From Dehalococcoidia bacterium (GTDB lineage Bacteria > Chloroflexota > Dehalococcoidia > Lucifugimonadales > Lucifugimonadaceae), in NCBI GenBank assembly GCA_029940375.1, contig JAPYUX010000002.1:1-64000 (forward strand): a stretch of DNA of 64,000 nt. Reading direction: 5' to 3'. This document shows positions 16,854 to 26,930 of the stretch, piece after piece. A model generated the notes under the pieces. The model was not told where the DNA came from and ran no database searches. It saw nothing but the letters and a program-made list of their open reading frames with translations. Every line of letters begins with the position of its first letter. The first letter of the stretch is position 1. The position numbers were made by a program, and so were the translations under genes.

Positions 16854-17855
16854 CTATATCAATATTTTTTTTCCTTTTTCAGCTGACAAATGTGCTGAAT
16901 ATATAAGCTTTTGAATCTCTAAACCTCTTTCATACGAAATACTTGGTGATTTTGATTTAATTACATTATTTATAAAATTATGTAATTCATCAACATACAT
17001 ATCATTTGTATCAGGTGTTAATTTGAATGTTTCATTCATTTCATCGCTTGATATTTTTACTCCTTCTAGAAAATCCCAAGTTATAGTTCCATTTTCTCCT
17101 ATGATTTTAGATTTCCTTGTATAACTTTTTTCTACAGCATTTAAATGTATTTCAATTAATTTATTTGACTCAGTTTCTAGAAGAATTATGGCTGTATCTT
17201 CTGTTTCTATTTCTAGATCGGAAACCTTACTTTTAATTGAAATTATACTTGAAGGGGATCCAAGTAACCAAGTTGCAATATCAATTTCATGACATCCATC
17301 TGAAATGATTCCTCCGCCAGTTTCTTTTTTTGCAAAATACCCTTTTCGGTAATCTGTTGTAGGGCGCCAATTTGCAAGATATTGCCCGCTTTCGAAGATG
17401 CCTATTAGAGGTTTACCAATGTATCCATTGTTTAACAATTCCTTTACTTTGATCATAGATTCATGAAACCTCCAATTAAAACCTATAGTTATAAATTTTG
17501 GATAGTTTTTTATTCTCTTATATAATTTTTTTGCTTGTTCATAACTATGTGATAGAGGTTTTTCAATGAAAACGTGGGCGTTAAATGACATTAATTTATC
17601 CAAATAAGACAAATGTAAATATGGAGGAGTACATATCAGAGCTATGTCAATCTTTTGATCTCTAAGATCTTCAAAATTAGTAACAAAATTAAAACCTAAT
17701 TCTTCTACAAAGGGTTTTTGTTTTTTGTTTGGATCAAAAACTGAAATCTTAGTAGCACCCAAATGTTTTAAATTTTTAGTATGTCTCAAACCTATTGAAC
17801 CTGATCCAACAACAGCAAAATTAAGATTTTTAATATTCATAATGTTTTTTGTCAA
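16854..17855 (-). CDS. Gfo/Idh/MocA family oxidoreductase (TTG start)
   Basis: A 333-residue NAD(P)-dependent sugar oxidoreductase. It has the nucleotide loop AVVGSGSIGLRH, the family motif FIEKPLSH (Lys and Pro of EKP) and the catalytic region GGGIISDGCHEIDIATWLLG (Asp and His). The reading frame starts with TTG at 17855; an ATG at 17840 is the alternative and is also compatible with the Rossmann fold start. It probably oxidises or reduces a sugar, inositol or uronic-acid derivative, consistent with the surrounding sugar-acid genes. Confidence 0.88.
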   Translation of the reverse strand: MTKNIMNIKNLNFAVVGSGSIGLRHTKNLKHLGATKISVFDPNKKQKPFVEELGFNFVTNFEDLRDQKIDIALICTPPYLHLSYLDKLMSFNAHVFIEKPLSHSYEQAKKLYKRIKNYPKFITIGFNWRFHESMIKVKELLNNGYIGKPLIGIFESGQYLANWRPTTDYRKGYFAKKETGGGIISDGCHEIDIATWLLGSPSSIISIKSKVSDLEIETEDTAIILLETESNKLIEIHLNAVEKSYTRKSKIIGENGTITWDFLEGVKISSDEMNETFKLTPDTNDMYVDELHNFINNVIKSKSPSISYERGLEIQKLIYSAHLSAEKGKKILI

Positions 17856-17869
17856 TTTCTTTTTTTCAT

Positions 17870-19132
17870 TTAAAAATCCGTATTACACCAAGGCTTTTGT
17901 AAAACATTAAACATATTAGAGAATAAATTTAATTTATCAAAATTTTTTGCATTTATATTTCTTGAATTTACTAATTCAAAAGGGGTAATCGCTCCAAAAA
18001 AGCAACTACTTAAATCCGAAGGTCTCATAGAGATATCTGGAGATGTGTTTACTTTCTTCACTAGACATGTTTCTCCATTAGTATCTATTTCATAAACACC
18101 TTCAATATCTGATTGATTTTGTCCTGTTATTTCTAAATTTATTTTTCCTTCATGATTATATTTTCGGGCTTCTAAGAATTTAATTGGATCAAGAATTCTT
18201 ACCCATAACCCATCAATAGTCTTTCTTTCAAGTTGTCGAGGATTTTCTAACAAGAAATATAGAGGATCATGCGGAGATCTTCTATTAATTGTAACTTTTT
18301 CAACTAACTCAATACCAAAAATGTAGTTCCAAAGAGAAATATTAGTTTCTTTATCCACTGCGATCAACTCTTGAACAATAAGTTCCCCTTTATCATCTTC
18401 GTGTGCAATTCCGGATTCTTTATTAAAGTTATAAAAGACATATCCAGAGGGACGTTTATTTTTATATGCAACAACGAAGAACAAGCCGCTCATCCCTGAT
18501 TTATTGTGCGTAGAACTTTCATTTTCGTAAAGAAAGTAATTCCAATATTCTTCTGTTCGATCCGTTGAACCATTTTGTTTTTTTCTAAATTCATCATAAA
18601 TTTTGAGTAATTCTTTTTTTGCAATCTCTTTTTCTACGAACTCTAGTTGTATATTTGTTTCATTTTCTTGAATTAGTTTTGTAGAATGAGTTTCTATGGA
18701 CCAGTCTTCTCTTAATGTTCCTAAACCATAACCAAATCGAGAATATAGCAGAGATTGGGAGGCCCATAAACCTGCTAAAACATCTCCTCTCTCTTTAGCC
18801 TGTTCATGTAACTTATTCATCATTGATGTAAATATTCCTCTTCTTTTATGAGTAGGGGCAGTCCCCATATAAGCAATCCCAGCCATATTAAGATTCTTTC
18901 CTCCAGGAACAGTAATTTTAAATTCATCTGCTCCTCCTGTCCCAACAATTGTGTTGGTTTCATCATCTAAAGCAGCTATTAATCTTTTTGTCCAACTCGT
19001 ACTTTTAGCAAATCGTCCAGCTAGCATCCTTTCGATATCTGACTTACTTGGGATATCTCCAAAAACCCTTCTTACGGATTTTCTCCACTCATTAACATTA
19101 TTCTCATTAACAGTAATTATTTTAATTGTCAT
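17870..19132 (-). CDS. Eis-family GNAT N-acetyltransferase
   Basis: A 420-residue protein of the Eis type. The N-terminal GNAT domain has the acetyl-CoA loop GTAPTHKRRGIFTSMMN (about 109-125) and the Eis-specific ASQSLLYSRFGYGLG (about 145-159). A second GNAT-like domain and a sterol-carrier-like C-terminal domain follow. The protein ends in KPWCNTDF, like the conserved Eis C-terminus whose terminal carboxylate is catalytic. Mycobacterial Eis acetylates aminoglycosides and other amines; the substrate here is unknown. Its ATG is directly after the stop of the dehydratase gene (TAAATG), so it is coupled to it, an unexpected partner for a sugar-acid operon. Confidence 0.9.
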   Translation of the reverse strand: MTIKIITVNENNVNEWRKSVRRVFGDIPSKSDIERMLAGRFAKSTSWTKRLIAALDDETNTIVGTGGADEFKITVPGGKNLNMAGIAYMGTAPTHKRRGIFTSMMNKLHEQAKERGDVLAGLWASQSLLYSRFGYGLGTLREDWSIETHSTKLIQENETNIQLEFVEKEIAKKELLKIYDEFRKKQNGSTDRTEEYWNYFLYENESSTHNKSGMSGLFFVVAYKNKRPSGYVFYNFNKESGIAHEDDKGELIVQELIAVDKETNISLWNYIFGIELVEKVTINRRSPHDPLYFLLENPRQLERKTIDGLWVRILDPIKFLEARKYNHEGKINLEITGQNQSDIEGVYEIDTNGETCLVKKVNTSPDISMRPSDLSSCFFGAITPFELVNSRNINAKNFDKLNLFSNMFNVLQKPWCNTDF

Positions 19133-21133
19133 TTATTTTTTCTTTAGAGCTTCTTTACCAGCATTTAGGGTTTCTACAATTTTATCCACATCATAAACAC
19201 AACCTCCCCAGGTACCCCCGCTAACATCTTGAAGAGCTGCCCATAATCTAGTGTCATCTGGTAAATTTTCATTTGGTTTTATTTCAAGAGATGCATTACG
19301 TGTTAAAAATTCTTTATCTCCCCATTCTTTACCATAATTATTTTGATTTTCACCTACCAAATTTATAGATCCTGATAATTTTTTTGTATCGATGATTATT
19401 TCTATTAGATCAGAATCCTTTAATAGTCCAATTGGTCCTCCAGCTAAGGCTTCAGGACCAATATGTCCTATACAAGCTCCCGTTGAAACCCCAGAAAATC
19501 TTGCATCTGTTAATAGAGCAATATACTTTCCATAGGATAAATGTCTGAGTGCAGCAGTAATTTGATATGTTTCTTCCATTCCTGTACCACTTGGCCCCCC
19601 GCACATTATTACAAGAATTTCTCCTTTTTTTAATTTATCGGTGCCTGTTGATTTTATTGATTGCATTGCTTCTTTTTCAGAGTTGAAAACTCTTGCCATG
19701 CCTGTATTTCTATATACACCATCTTTATCAATTACTTCTGGGTCTATAGCAGTCGACTTTATTACTGAACCTTCAGGTGCGATATTTCCTACAGGAAAGG
19801 TAACTGTAGATGTTAATCCCTTTAAGGTAGCATTAGATTTACTCATGATTACATTTTCCGGATTTATTTTGTCGTTATCAGATAAAAACTTTCGAACGTA
19901 TTTTCTTCTTTCTGATTCTTCCCACCACTCCAAATTTTCTCTCATAGTTTTTCCAGAAACGGTTAGTTCATCAAGATTTAGAAGTCCAAGTTTTTTTAAA
20001 TTCAACATAACTTCCGGAACACCTCCTGCAGCATAAAATTGCGAAGTTGGGTGTCCAACTGGTCCATTTGGCAAAACATCCACAAGTCTTGGAACAAAAC
20101 TATTAATCCTTGCCCAATCTTCAACACCCATTCTTTTTCTACCTATTGAATGTGCTATTGCTGGCAAATGTAACAACAAATTGGTTGAACCTCCACAAGC
20201 TGCATGAACTACCATTGCGTTTTCAAATGCTTTGTCAGTTAATATTTTGTCTATTGTTATATTATTTTTTTCAAGATTAAATAATGCTTTAGCTGATCTT
20301 TCTGCGTTAAAATACCATGCAGGAGTTCCGCTTGGCGTGCATGCAGAATGTGTCAATGCAAAACCTAAAGACTCCGCTATTACTTGTGAAGTACCAGCGG
20401 TACCTAAGAATTGGCAACCTCCACCAGGAGATGCACAAGCTTTGCATCCCATATCTTGAGCGTATTCTAAAGAAATTTCTCCCTGTGAAAATCTTGCCCC
20501 TATAGACTGAATTTTTCCTGCATCCTCTCCATTAATTGGTGCTAAAGTGGATCCTCCCGGAACAATTATAGATGGAACTTTTTTCATACCTGCTAGAGCC
20601 ATCATCATTGCTGGTAAGCCTTTATCGCAGGAAGCTATTCCAACAATTGCTTTTGCTGTTGGTAAAGATCTTGCTATTCTTCTAAAAACTTTAGCAGCGT
20701 CATTCCTATATGGGAGAGAATCAAACATCCCAGGGGTCCCCATACTTCTCCCATCACAAGGATCGGAACAGTATGCTGAGAAAGGCAGTCCTCCCATACT
20801 ATTGATGACATTTGCTGTTTTTTCAACTAAAGATGAAAGTTCCCAATGACCAGTGTGAAATCCTAATGCTACTGGTTCTCCATCTTTGTTTTTTAAACCA
20901 CCACTAGTTGATAAAATTAGAAATTGTTTTCTTAGTAATTCTGAAGGATTCCATCCCATTCCCGCATTTTGAGTTAATCCAAAGTGATTTCCACTAGGTT
21001 CATTTATTAAAATATCTTCTGTGAATGGGATTTTTCCTTTTGGGCCTTCAGCATGAGTTTTAATTCTAAAATCTTCTTGAGATTTACTATCCATTATTTC
21101 CTCAAATGATAAATCCTTATTTGATGTAGCCAC
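19133..21133 (-). CDS. YjhG/YagF-type aldonate (xylonate) dehydratase, IlvD/Edd family
   Basis: A 666-residue IlvD/Edd-family dehydratase. It closely follows the E. coli YjhG/YagF D-xylonate dehydratase pattern over the whole length: THAEGPKGKIPFT near the start, DPCDGRSMGTPGMFDSLPYR (Cys126), GIASCDKGLPA (Cys169, Lys171) and GGGCQFLGTAGTSQ (Cys240). These three cysteines are the expected [2Fe-2S] ligands, and the Lys after Cys-Asp is the expected metal-site lysine. Length also fits YjhG (about 655) rather than IlvD (about 560-615). It should convert a C5 or C6 aldonate to a 2-keto-3-deoxy acid. The start is GTG at 21133, with AGGAG five bases upstream. Confidence 0.92.
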   Translation of the reverse strand: MATSNKDLSFEEIMDSKSQEDFRIKTHAEGPKGKIPFTEDILINEPSGNHFGLTQNAGMGWNPSELLRKQFLILSTSGGLKNKDGEPVALGFHTGHWELSSLVEKTANVINSMGGLPFSAYCSDPCDGRSMGTPGMFDSLPYRNDAAKVFRRIARSLPTAKAIVGIASCDKGLPAMMMALAGMKKVPSIIVPGGSTLAPINGEDAGKIQSIGARFSQGEISLEYAQDMGCKACASPGGGCQFLGTAGTSQVIAESLGFALTHSACTPSGTPAWYFNAERSAKALFNLEKNNITIDKILTDKAFENAMVVHAACGGSTNLLLHLPAIAHSIGRKRMGVEDWARINSFVPRLVDVLPNGPVGHPTSQFYAAGGVPEVMLNLKKLGLLNLDELTVSGKTMRENLEWWEESERRKYVRKFLSDNDKINPENVIMSKSNATLKGLTSTVTFPVGNIAPEGSVIKSTAIDPEVIDKDGVYRNTGMARVFNSEKEAMQSIKSTGTDKLKKGEILVIMCGGPSGTGMEETYQITAALRHLSYGKYIALLTDARFSGVSTGACIGHIGPEALAGGPIGLLKDSDLIEIIIDTKKLSGSINLVGENQNNYGKEWGDKEFLTRNASLEIKPNENLPDDTRLWAALQDVSGGTWGGCVYDVDKIVETLNAGKEALKKK

Positions 21134-21231
21134 GATATCTCCTGATTTTTATATGTTTATTTTTTTATATTTTTTGTAATGTTATTCAATCAAAACAAGC
21201 TTTTCAAATAAATCTTCAGCAAGAAATATAT

Positions 21232-22521
21232 TTAGCTCCAAGTTCTATCATGAGAATCTAGTCGATCCCACTCTAAAGTTTCCTCAAACATACCTTTAGG
21301 GTAAACAGAAAAATTATTGGATTCTTTGGCTAAATGTTCATTGATTTTATCTTCATTGACTTCCAATCCTAGACCTGGAGCATCTGGGACATTAATAAAA
21401 CCTTTTTTGATCATAGGTTCATTGTCATCAATTAGTGTAACAATATCGTTCCACCAGGGATTGTCAACTGAATGCATTTCTAGGGCAATAAAATTATCAA
21501 TTGTTGCAGCACAATGGACATTGGCCATTGCAACTATAGGTGATCCTGCTTGGTGAAGTGCAATCGGAATCCCCGCATCTCTACAGTAATCAGCTATTCT
21601 TTTAGTTTCCAAAATCCCTCCTGAAGTAGCTAAATCTGGATGAGCCACTGATATTGCTCTAGCTTCTACTAGAGGCTCAAAACCATCTTTACAATATATA
21701 TCTTCACCTGTACCAACTGGGGTATCAACTCTGTTTTTTAAACTTTTCCATTGATCAACTAGTTGCCAAGGGATCATATCTTCATACCATGCAAGAGTAA
21801 ACTGATCTAGATTTTTTCCTATTCGTATAGCATTTTCTACTCCCATATGACCAAAATGATCCGAAGCAAGAGGAATCTCATACCCTATGATATCTCTAAC
21901 AGTTTTTACGTATTCTTTCATTTTCGATATTCCATAATCAGTCACCTGAATACCAGTAAAAGGATGCATAATATTGCTAGATTCATTTATCAATTTTTTA
22001 TTTACCACTCCTCCCTGAAATTCAGACGCAATCCATAGTCCAATATCCATTTTTAGAAATTCGAATCCTTTCTTAATTCGACCCAAAAGAGCTTTCCCCA
22101 TTTCTTCAGGATCTTTTTTTAAAGGAGTATCAGCATAAACTTTAATTTTATCCCTATATTTTCCACCTGCCAGCATGTATGCTGGAACGCCAAAAGCTTT
22201 CCCTGCTAAATCACATAAAGCAATTTCTATTCCACAGACACCCCCGCCTAATCTTCCGTGCCCTCCAAATTGTTTAATCTTTTGAAAAATTCTATCTATA
22301 TCACATGGATTTTCACCCAGAATTTTACTTTTAAGCATTAGTGCATATTTTGCAGAGGCTCCATCTCTTACCTCTCCGTATCCAACGATATCTTGATTTG
22401 TATATAATTTGATTATTGGCCATCTCCAACCTTTTTCACCTATAACTGCTATTCTCATATCGGTTATTTTTAAGCTTGATGGATTGGAAAGCTTAAAGTT
22501 TTTTTTGGATTCTTTTTTCAA
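21232..22521 (-). CDS. Mandelate racemase/enolase-superfamily enzyme
   Basis: An acid-sugar dehydratase or lactonising enzyme of about 429 residues. The barrel residues are visible in order: LKMDIG (K-x-D on the second strand), SDHFGH (metal Asp), WYEDMIP (metal Glu), GTGEDIY (metal Glu), AHPDLATSGG (Asp of the His-Asp dyad) and ALHQAGSP (catalytic His). The open frame reaches a TTG at 22560 inside the RraA gene, but I chose the TTG at 22521. It has GGGAG at 22528-22532 six bases upstream and starts just after the RraA stop. The substrate could be an aldonate, aldarate or aldarolactone. Confidence 0.88.
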   Translation of the reverse strand: MKKESKKNFKLSNPSSLKITDMRIAVIGEKGWRWPIIKLYTNQDIVGYGEVRDGASAKYALMLKSKILGENPCDIDRIFQKIKQFGGHGRLGGGVCGIEIALCDLAGKAFGVPAYMLAGGKYRDKIKVYADTPLKKDPEEMGKALLGRIKKGFEFLKMDIGLWIASEFQGGVVNKKLINESSNIMHPFTGIQVTDYGISKMKEYVKTVRDIIGYEIPLASDHFGHMGVENAIRIGKNLDQFTLAWYEDMIPWQLVDQWKSLKNRVDTPVGTGEDIYCKDGFEPLVEARAISVAHPDLATSGGILETKRIADYCRDAGIPIALHQAGSPIVAMANVHCAATIDNFIALEMHSVDNPWWNDIVTLIDDNEPMIKKGFINVPDAPGLGLEVNEDKINEHLAKESNNFSVYPKGMFEETLEWDRLDSHDRTWS

Positions 22522-22534
22522 TCTTTTCTCCCAA

Positions 22535-23338
22535 TTATTTTTTTTCCTTCCAATTTTCAAAATCCTTGTTCATTTCTTTGGAAAATTCTCTATCAATTTC
22601 TCCTGGAGTATAAATCCCTTCTCGAATTCTTTGTTGGCCAAATTCATCTTTTAGTCGAATGCTTTCTGAATTGATAACAACTTCTTCAGCCAGATGAGGA
22701 GGAATAAAAATTACTCCAGATCTTGTTCCGAGGACTACATCTCCTGGCATACATGTTGCTTCACCAATTCTAGTTATCCCGTTAATTTCTACCATACTTA
22801 CATTGTTTATTGCACTAGGATCATAACCTCTTACAAAAGCATTAAAATCTTCCATTTCAAAGATTCGTTGTGTATCCCTTATGCCTCCATCTATAATCAT
22901 TCCTGTTCCTGTTTTTGATTTAATTGCTGTACTTAAATTATCGCCAGCAAAAGTCCCATCAAAAATTTTACCAAATAAATCAACTACGATTAAATCATTT
23001 TCTTTCAATTCATCAATTACCCATGAGTTTTGAAAACCAATTCGATTATCTTTTTTTCCTTGAGAATCGATTGCTTCGTGTAAATCAGGTCTTCTTGGTA
23101 CCCACCTACATGTTACAGCCCTTCCAACCACTACACGTTCAGGATGAAGATTTTTCCATTTCCCAACAAATTGAAAATTATATCCATGCTTTCTACAAGT
23201 ACCCCATGCTTCTTCCGTAGTTACCAGACTCATTCTTGCCAAAATATTATCAGGTACCAAAGGTCTTTGATTGTTATCTCTTTTGCCACTCCATTTATTT
23301 GTTATTGATTGAATAATCGCTGAGTTCGTTAATTTCAT
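22535..23338 (-). CDS. RraA-like family protein (class II pyruvate-type aldolase candidate)
   Basis: A 267-residue member of the RraA/HMG-aldolase family. The catalytic core has FAGDNLSTA (the GDN loop), MIIDGGIRDTQRI (Arg and Asp of the substrate/metal site) and a second block MPGDVVLGTRSGVIFIPP. Family members include 4-hydroxy-4-methyl-2-oxoglutarate aldolase and oxaloacetate decarboxylases; E. coli RraA itself is a ribonuclease regulator. Placed directly before two dehydratases, a retro-aldol role on a 2-keto-3-deoxy acid is a reasonable inference. GGAG precedes the ATG. It is the first gene of the long minus-strand run. Confidence 0.88.
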   Translation of the reverse strand: MKLTNSAIIQSITNKWSGKRDNNQRPLVPDNILARMSLVTTEEAWGTCRKHGYNFQFVGKWKNLHPERVVVGRAVTCRWVPRRPDLHEAIDSQGKKDNRIGFQNSWVIDELKENDLIVVDLFGKIFDGTFAGDNLSTAIKSKTGTGMIIDGGIRDTQRIFEMEDFNAFVRGYDPSAINNVSMVEINGITRIGEATCMPGDVVLGTRSGVIFIPPHLAEEVVINSESIRLKDEFGQQRIREGIYTPGEIDREFSKEMNKDFENWKEKK

Positions 23339-23381
23339 ATATTTTCTCCATAAGTATATTTTATAATATTTATCTATATTT

Positions 23382-26300
23382 TTAGATTGGTTTTGAAAGT
23401 TTTCTAAATTTTTCTATCATCTCTACTCTTAATAAAGATAATTCTCTAAGAAAAATCTCAATCTCTAAAAGAAATTCTTCCTTATTTTCAGGTATAAAAA
23501 TAATTTGTTTAGATCCAATTGAAAAATTACCTTTAACTTTTTTATTTATATAACCTTTCATGTCAGACAATGAATAATCAAAAGTAATTATTACTTTTTC
23601 TTCATTTCCTTTAATACTAATAATCGTATTTATGTAGCTGATTATTTTTAACTTTGTAATTTGAATTAAATTCTGTAATTCTATAGGGATTTTACCGAAT
23701 CTATCTACGATTTCTTCAACAAATTTTTTCAACTCTTCTAAAGTTCTAATTTTTGCAATTTGAAGATATATTTGTAATTTTAAGCTTAAATCTCCAATAT
23801 AAGAATCTGGTATTCTAGCATTGATTTTAATATCAATTATATTTTGTAAAAAAAATCCTAAATCTAAATCATTTCCTTTTTTCAAGGTATCAACAGCCGA
23901 TTTTAATAATGAATTATATAAGTCATAACCTATGTTATTTATATGTCCACTTTGTTCCTTACCCAAAACATTGCCTGCACCTCGAAGTTCTAGATCCCGT
24001 AATGCTAAATTATAGCCAGTTCCATATTCTGAAGAACTAATTAAGGCACTTAATCTATCTTCTGAATTTTTATTCAATATAGAATTTTTTGGTACCATAA
24101 AATAAGCAAATGAACTTTTTTCACTTCTTCCTATTCTTCCTCTAATTTGGTAAAGTTGTGACAACCCAAATTTATGAGAATTATTAACAATTAAAGTGTT
24201 GACATTTGGCATGTCTATCCCTGATTCGATAATAGTAGTACATATCAATACGTTGAATTTTTTATCAATAAAATCATTTATTACATTTTCGAGATGATTT
24301 TTTTCCATTTGTCCATGGGCGAAATTTATAATTGCTTCTGGGACTAGTTTTTTTATTTTTTGAGTAATAATTTCTATATTGAAAATTTGATTGTGAATAA
24401 AAAAAATTTGTCCTTTACGATCAATTTCTCTTATAAGTGCTTCTCGTATTAACTTATCTGAGTATTCAGAAACATACGTATTTACAGGAAGGCGATTCTC
24501 AGGAGGAGATGAAATCATACTCAGATCTCGTATGCCATTAAGTGCCATGTTTAAAGTCCTTGGGATTGGAGTGGCGCTTAAGCTAAGAACATCGACATTT
24601 ATTTGTTTATGTTTAATATACTCCTTTTGATTTACACCGAATTTATGCTCTTCATCAATAATTAATAATCCTAAATTATTAAATTTAATGTCATTTTGTA
24701 TTAATTTATGAGTTCCAATGATTATATCCACTTGACCTTTAGATAACTCTTTTTTGATTTTTGTTACATTTTTATCACTGACAAATCTGGATAAATATTG
24801 AATATTTATTGGGAAAGGATTAAGTCTTTCTTTGAAAGTTTTAAAATGTTGTAATGCCAAAACCGTAGTAGGAACTAAAATTGCAACTTGATAACCATTT
24901 TCAACAGATTTGAATGCAGCTCTTATTGCTACTTCTGTCTTACCATATCCAACATCACCACATAATAATCTATCCATTGGATTTTTTGATTCCAAATCAT
25001 TTTTTATCTCTTCTATCGCGCTTAATTGATCTTTGGTTTCTTTGAACTCAAAAGATTCCTCTAATATTTTTTGCCAATCTGAATCTTCAGAATATTTGTT
25101 TCCTTTAATTTTTTCTCTAGCTGCATAAATTTTCAATAATTCTGCTGCAAGGATTTCAATTGATTGTTTTGCTTTATTTTTAGATTTTATCCATTTTGTT
25201 GACCCCAAGCTCTCTAACTGAGGATTATTTTTTTGATAAGATTTATATGGTTGGATCCTATCTATTTGATCAGCAGGAACATATAATTTGTCATCATTTT
25301 TATAAAATATTTCAATAAATTCTCTACCTGTTTCATCCAATATAATTGTGCCATTATATCTTCCTATCCCGTGATCAATATGTACAACAAAATCATTTTT
25401 TTCAAAAAGATCTAAAGACTTTGTTGATTGAGGTATATTTGAAAGAGAATTATACCTGTGTTTTTTTCTAATTCCAAAAATTTCTTTATCTGTAAGAATC
25501 AAAATTGACATATTGTCCTTTGTTTTTAAGCTAAATCCTTCTCCTAAATTCTTAGATATGAGTGATAATTTTGATTTAAGAGAAATTTCTATTCCATCAA
25601 ATATATTTAAATCATCCATATTTAGAATTTCTTTTACTCTTTTTGGGTAATCAGTAGTAATGATTATTTTTTGATTTGGTACATTTTTGTCAATATATTT
25701 TGATAATATATTTTCACTTGAGCTATAAACTGTTGGTAATGAGAAATTGAATTTAGATTTTTTGTTTGTCTCTCCTCGGTCTATCTGAGCAATATTTATA
25801 CAATTAGAAAAAGAATGGTATATTTTTTCCATCTCATTTATTGATATGTATGGAACAGGGAATGATTTTGAGATCTCTTTTTTTTCAACCTTTATATCGT
25901 AAGAATCTTCTCTATATTTTGTAATAGTATTAAGTTCTGAAAATATTTTATTTTGATCTAAATTGATGATCAAATAATCGTTTTTAATATAATCAATAAT
26001 GGTTCCATAATCAAAAAATCCGGAGTATAGATTTTTTGAATCGTCATTATCAGTTTCAATTATTTCTTTTAATTCTTCGCACAAGTTGACATAAGTTTCC
26101 TTATTTTCAAAACAATTTTTATTTTGTAATTTTATTTTTTCAAAATTCCTATTGATCACCAAAGTTTCTTCAATAGGAGTTATTTCTATTTTTTTTAGTT
26201 CATCATAAGATTGTTGATCATTTGGATTAAATAATCTTATATTCTCAATTACATCATAAAAAAAATCGACCCTGATCGGATTTTTATTTGATAGGGAAAA

Positions 26301-26870
26301 AATATCTAAAATATCACCTCTAATTGCAAATTCTCCTGGATTTTCAACCAATGATGTTTTTTTATATCCGTTATTGATCAAATTATTTACTGCTTCTTCG
26401 AGTTTTTTCTTCATTCCAATTTCTAAATTAAAACTTAGTTCAGTAAATAAATCAAAAGGTATTGTCTTTGTACTTAAGGATTGAATAGAGGTAGCGATTA
26501 TTGGTGTTTTTCCATAATAATTTTTCATAAAAAGAGCGTTTAGACATCTCAGTCTTTCAATTGTATTTATTTTATTTGGCTTATATTTTTCAAGAAAAAT
26601 TTCATTTCTTTCATTGAAGTTCATATGTATTGTTCTGGTACTCCAAAAATTAAGATCTTCTATTAAATTTCTAGACTCTTCTGGATTTGATGTAACTACA
26701 ATAGTGGGTTTATTTATGTACCTAACTAATGAAATTATTAGATAGCCAAAAACTTGTCTAGGAGCTATTATAGTAGGTTTATTTTTTGAGTAAGCAGAAC
26801 CAACCACATCAGAAAATGTGGGATCATTATTTAAAATATCCGTTATTTCAACCAAACTATTAGAATACAT
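23382..26870 (-). CDS. mfd: Transcription-repair coupling factor Mfd
   Basis: Full-length Mfd of 1162 residues. It has the UvrB-like N-terminal modules, the RNA polymerase-interacting region including DFVVHIDHGIGRYNG, then a translocase with Walker A CGDVGYGKTEVAIRAAF, the DEEH box LLIIDEEHKFGVNQK, motif III LSATPIPRTL and the RecG-like TRG region ending in LRDLELRGAGNVLGKEQSG. The C-terminal regulatory domain follows. It removes RNA polymerase stalled at DNA damage and recruits the excision machinery. It is transcribed away from proB across a 60-base divergent promoter region. Confidence 0.98.
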   Translation of the reverse strand: MYSNSLVEITDILNNDPTFSDVVGSAYSKNKPTIIAPRQVFGYLIISLVRYINKPTIVVTSNPEESRNLIEDLNFWSTRTIHMNFNERNEIFLEKYKPNKINTIERLRCLNALFMKNYYGKTPIIATSIQSLSTKTIPFDLFTELSFNLEIGMKKKLEEAVNNLINNGYKKTSLVENPGEFAIRGDILDIFSLSNKNPIRVDFFYDVIENIRLFNPNDQQSYDELKKIEITPIEETLVINRNFEKIKLQNKNCFENKETYVNLCEELKEIIETDNDDSKNLYSGFFDYGTIIDYIKNDYLIINLDQNKIFSELNTITKYREDSYDIKVEKKEISKSFPVPYISINEMEKIYHSFSNCINIAQIDRGETNKKSKFNFSLPTVYSSSENILSKYIDKNVPNQKIIITTDYPKRVKEILNMDDLNIFDGIEISLKSKLSLISKNLGEGFSLKTKDNMSILILTDKEIFGIRKKHRYNSLSNIPQSTKSLDLFEKNDFVVHIDHGIGRYNGTIILDETGREFIEIFYKNDDKLYVPADQIDRIQPYKSYQKNNPQLESLGSTKWIKSKNKAKQSIEILAAELLKIYAAREKIKGNKYSEDSDWQKILEESFEFKETKDQLSAIEEIKNDLESKNPMDRLLCGDVGYGKTEVAIRAAFKSVENGYQVAILVPTTVLALQHFKTFKERLNPFPINIQYLSRFVSDKNVTKIKKELSKGQVDIIIGTHKLIQNDIKFNNLGLLIIDEEHKFGVNQKEYIKHKQINVDVLSLSATPIPRTLNMALNGIRDLSMISSPPENRLPVNTYVSEYSDKLIREALIREIDRKGQIFFIHNQIFNIEIITQKIKKLVPEAIINFAHGQMEKNHLENVINDFIDKKFNVLICTTIIESGIDMPNVNTLIVNNSHKFGLSQLYQIRGRIGRSEKSSFAYFMVPKNSILNKNSEDRLSALISSSEYGTGYNLALRDLELRGAGNVLGKEQSGHINNIGYDLYNSLLKSAVDTLKKGNDLDLGFFLQNIIDIKINARIPDSYIGDLSLKLQIYLQIAKIRTLEELKKFVEEIVDRFGKIPIELQNLIQITKLKIISYINTIISIKGNEEKVIITFDYSLSDMKGYINKKVKGNFSIGSKQIIFIPENKEEFLLEIEIFLRELSLLRVEMIEKFRKLSKPI

Positions 26871-26930
26871 AATCCGATATCATATATTGTATGTGATATT
26901 TTTTTATTATTTAATTATTTAGAGCTAGTT

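Noticed and set aside
19641-20849. Several open frames on the + strand of 60-130 residues
   Set aside because: Antisense shadows of the YjhG-type dehydratase gene, without ribosome sites or family likeness.
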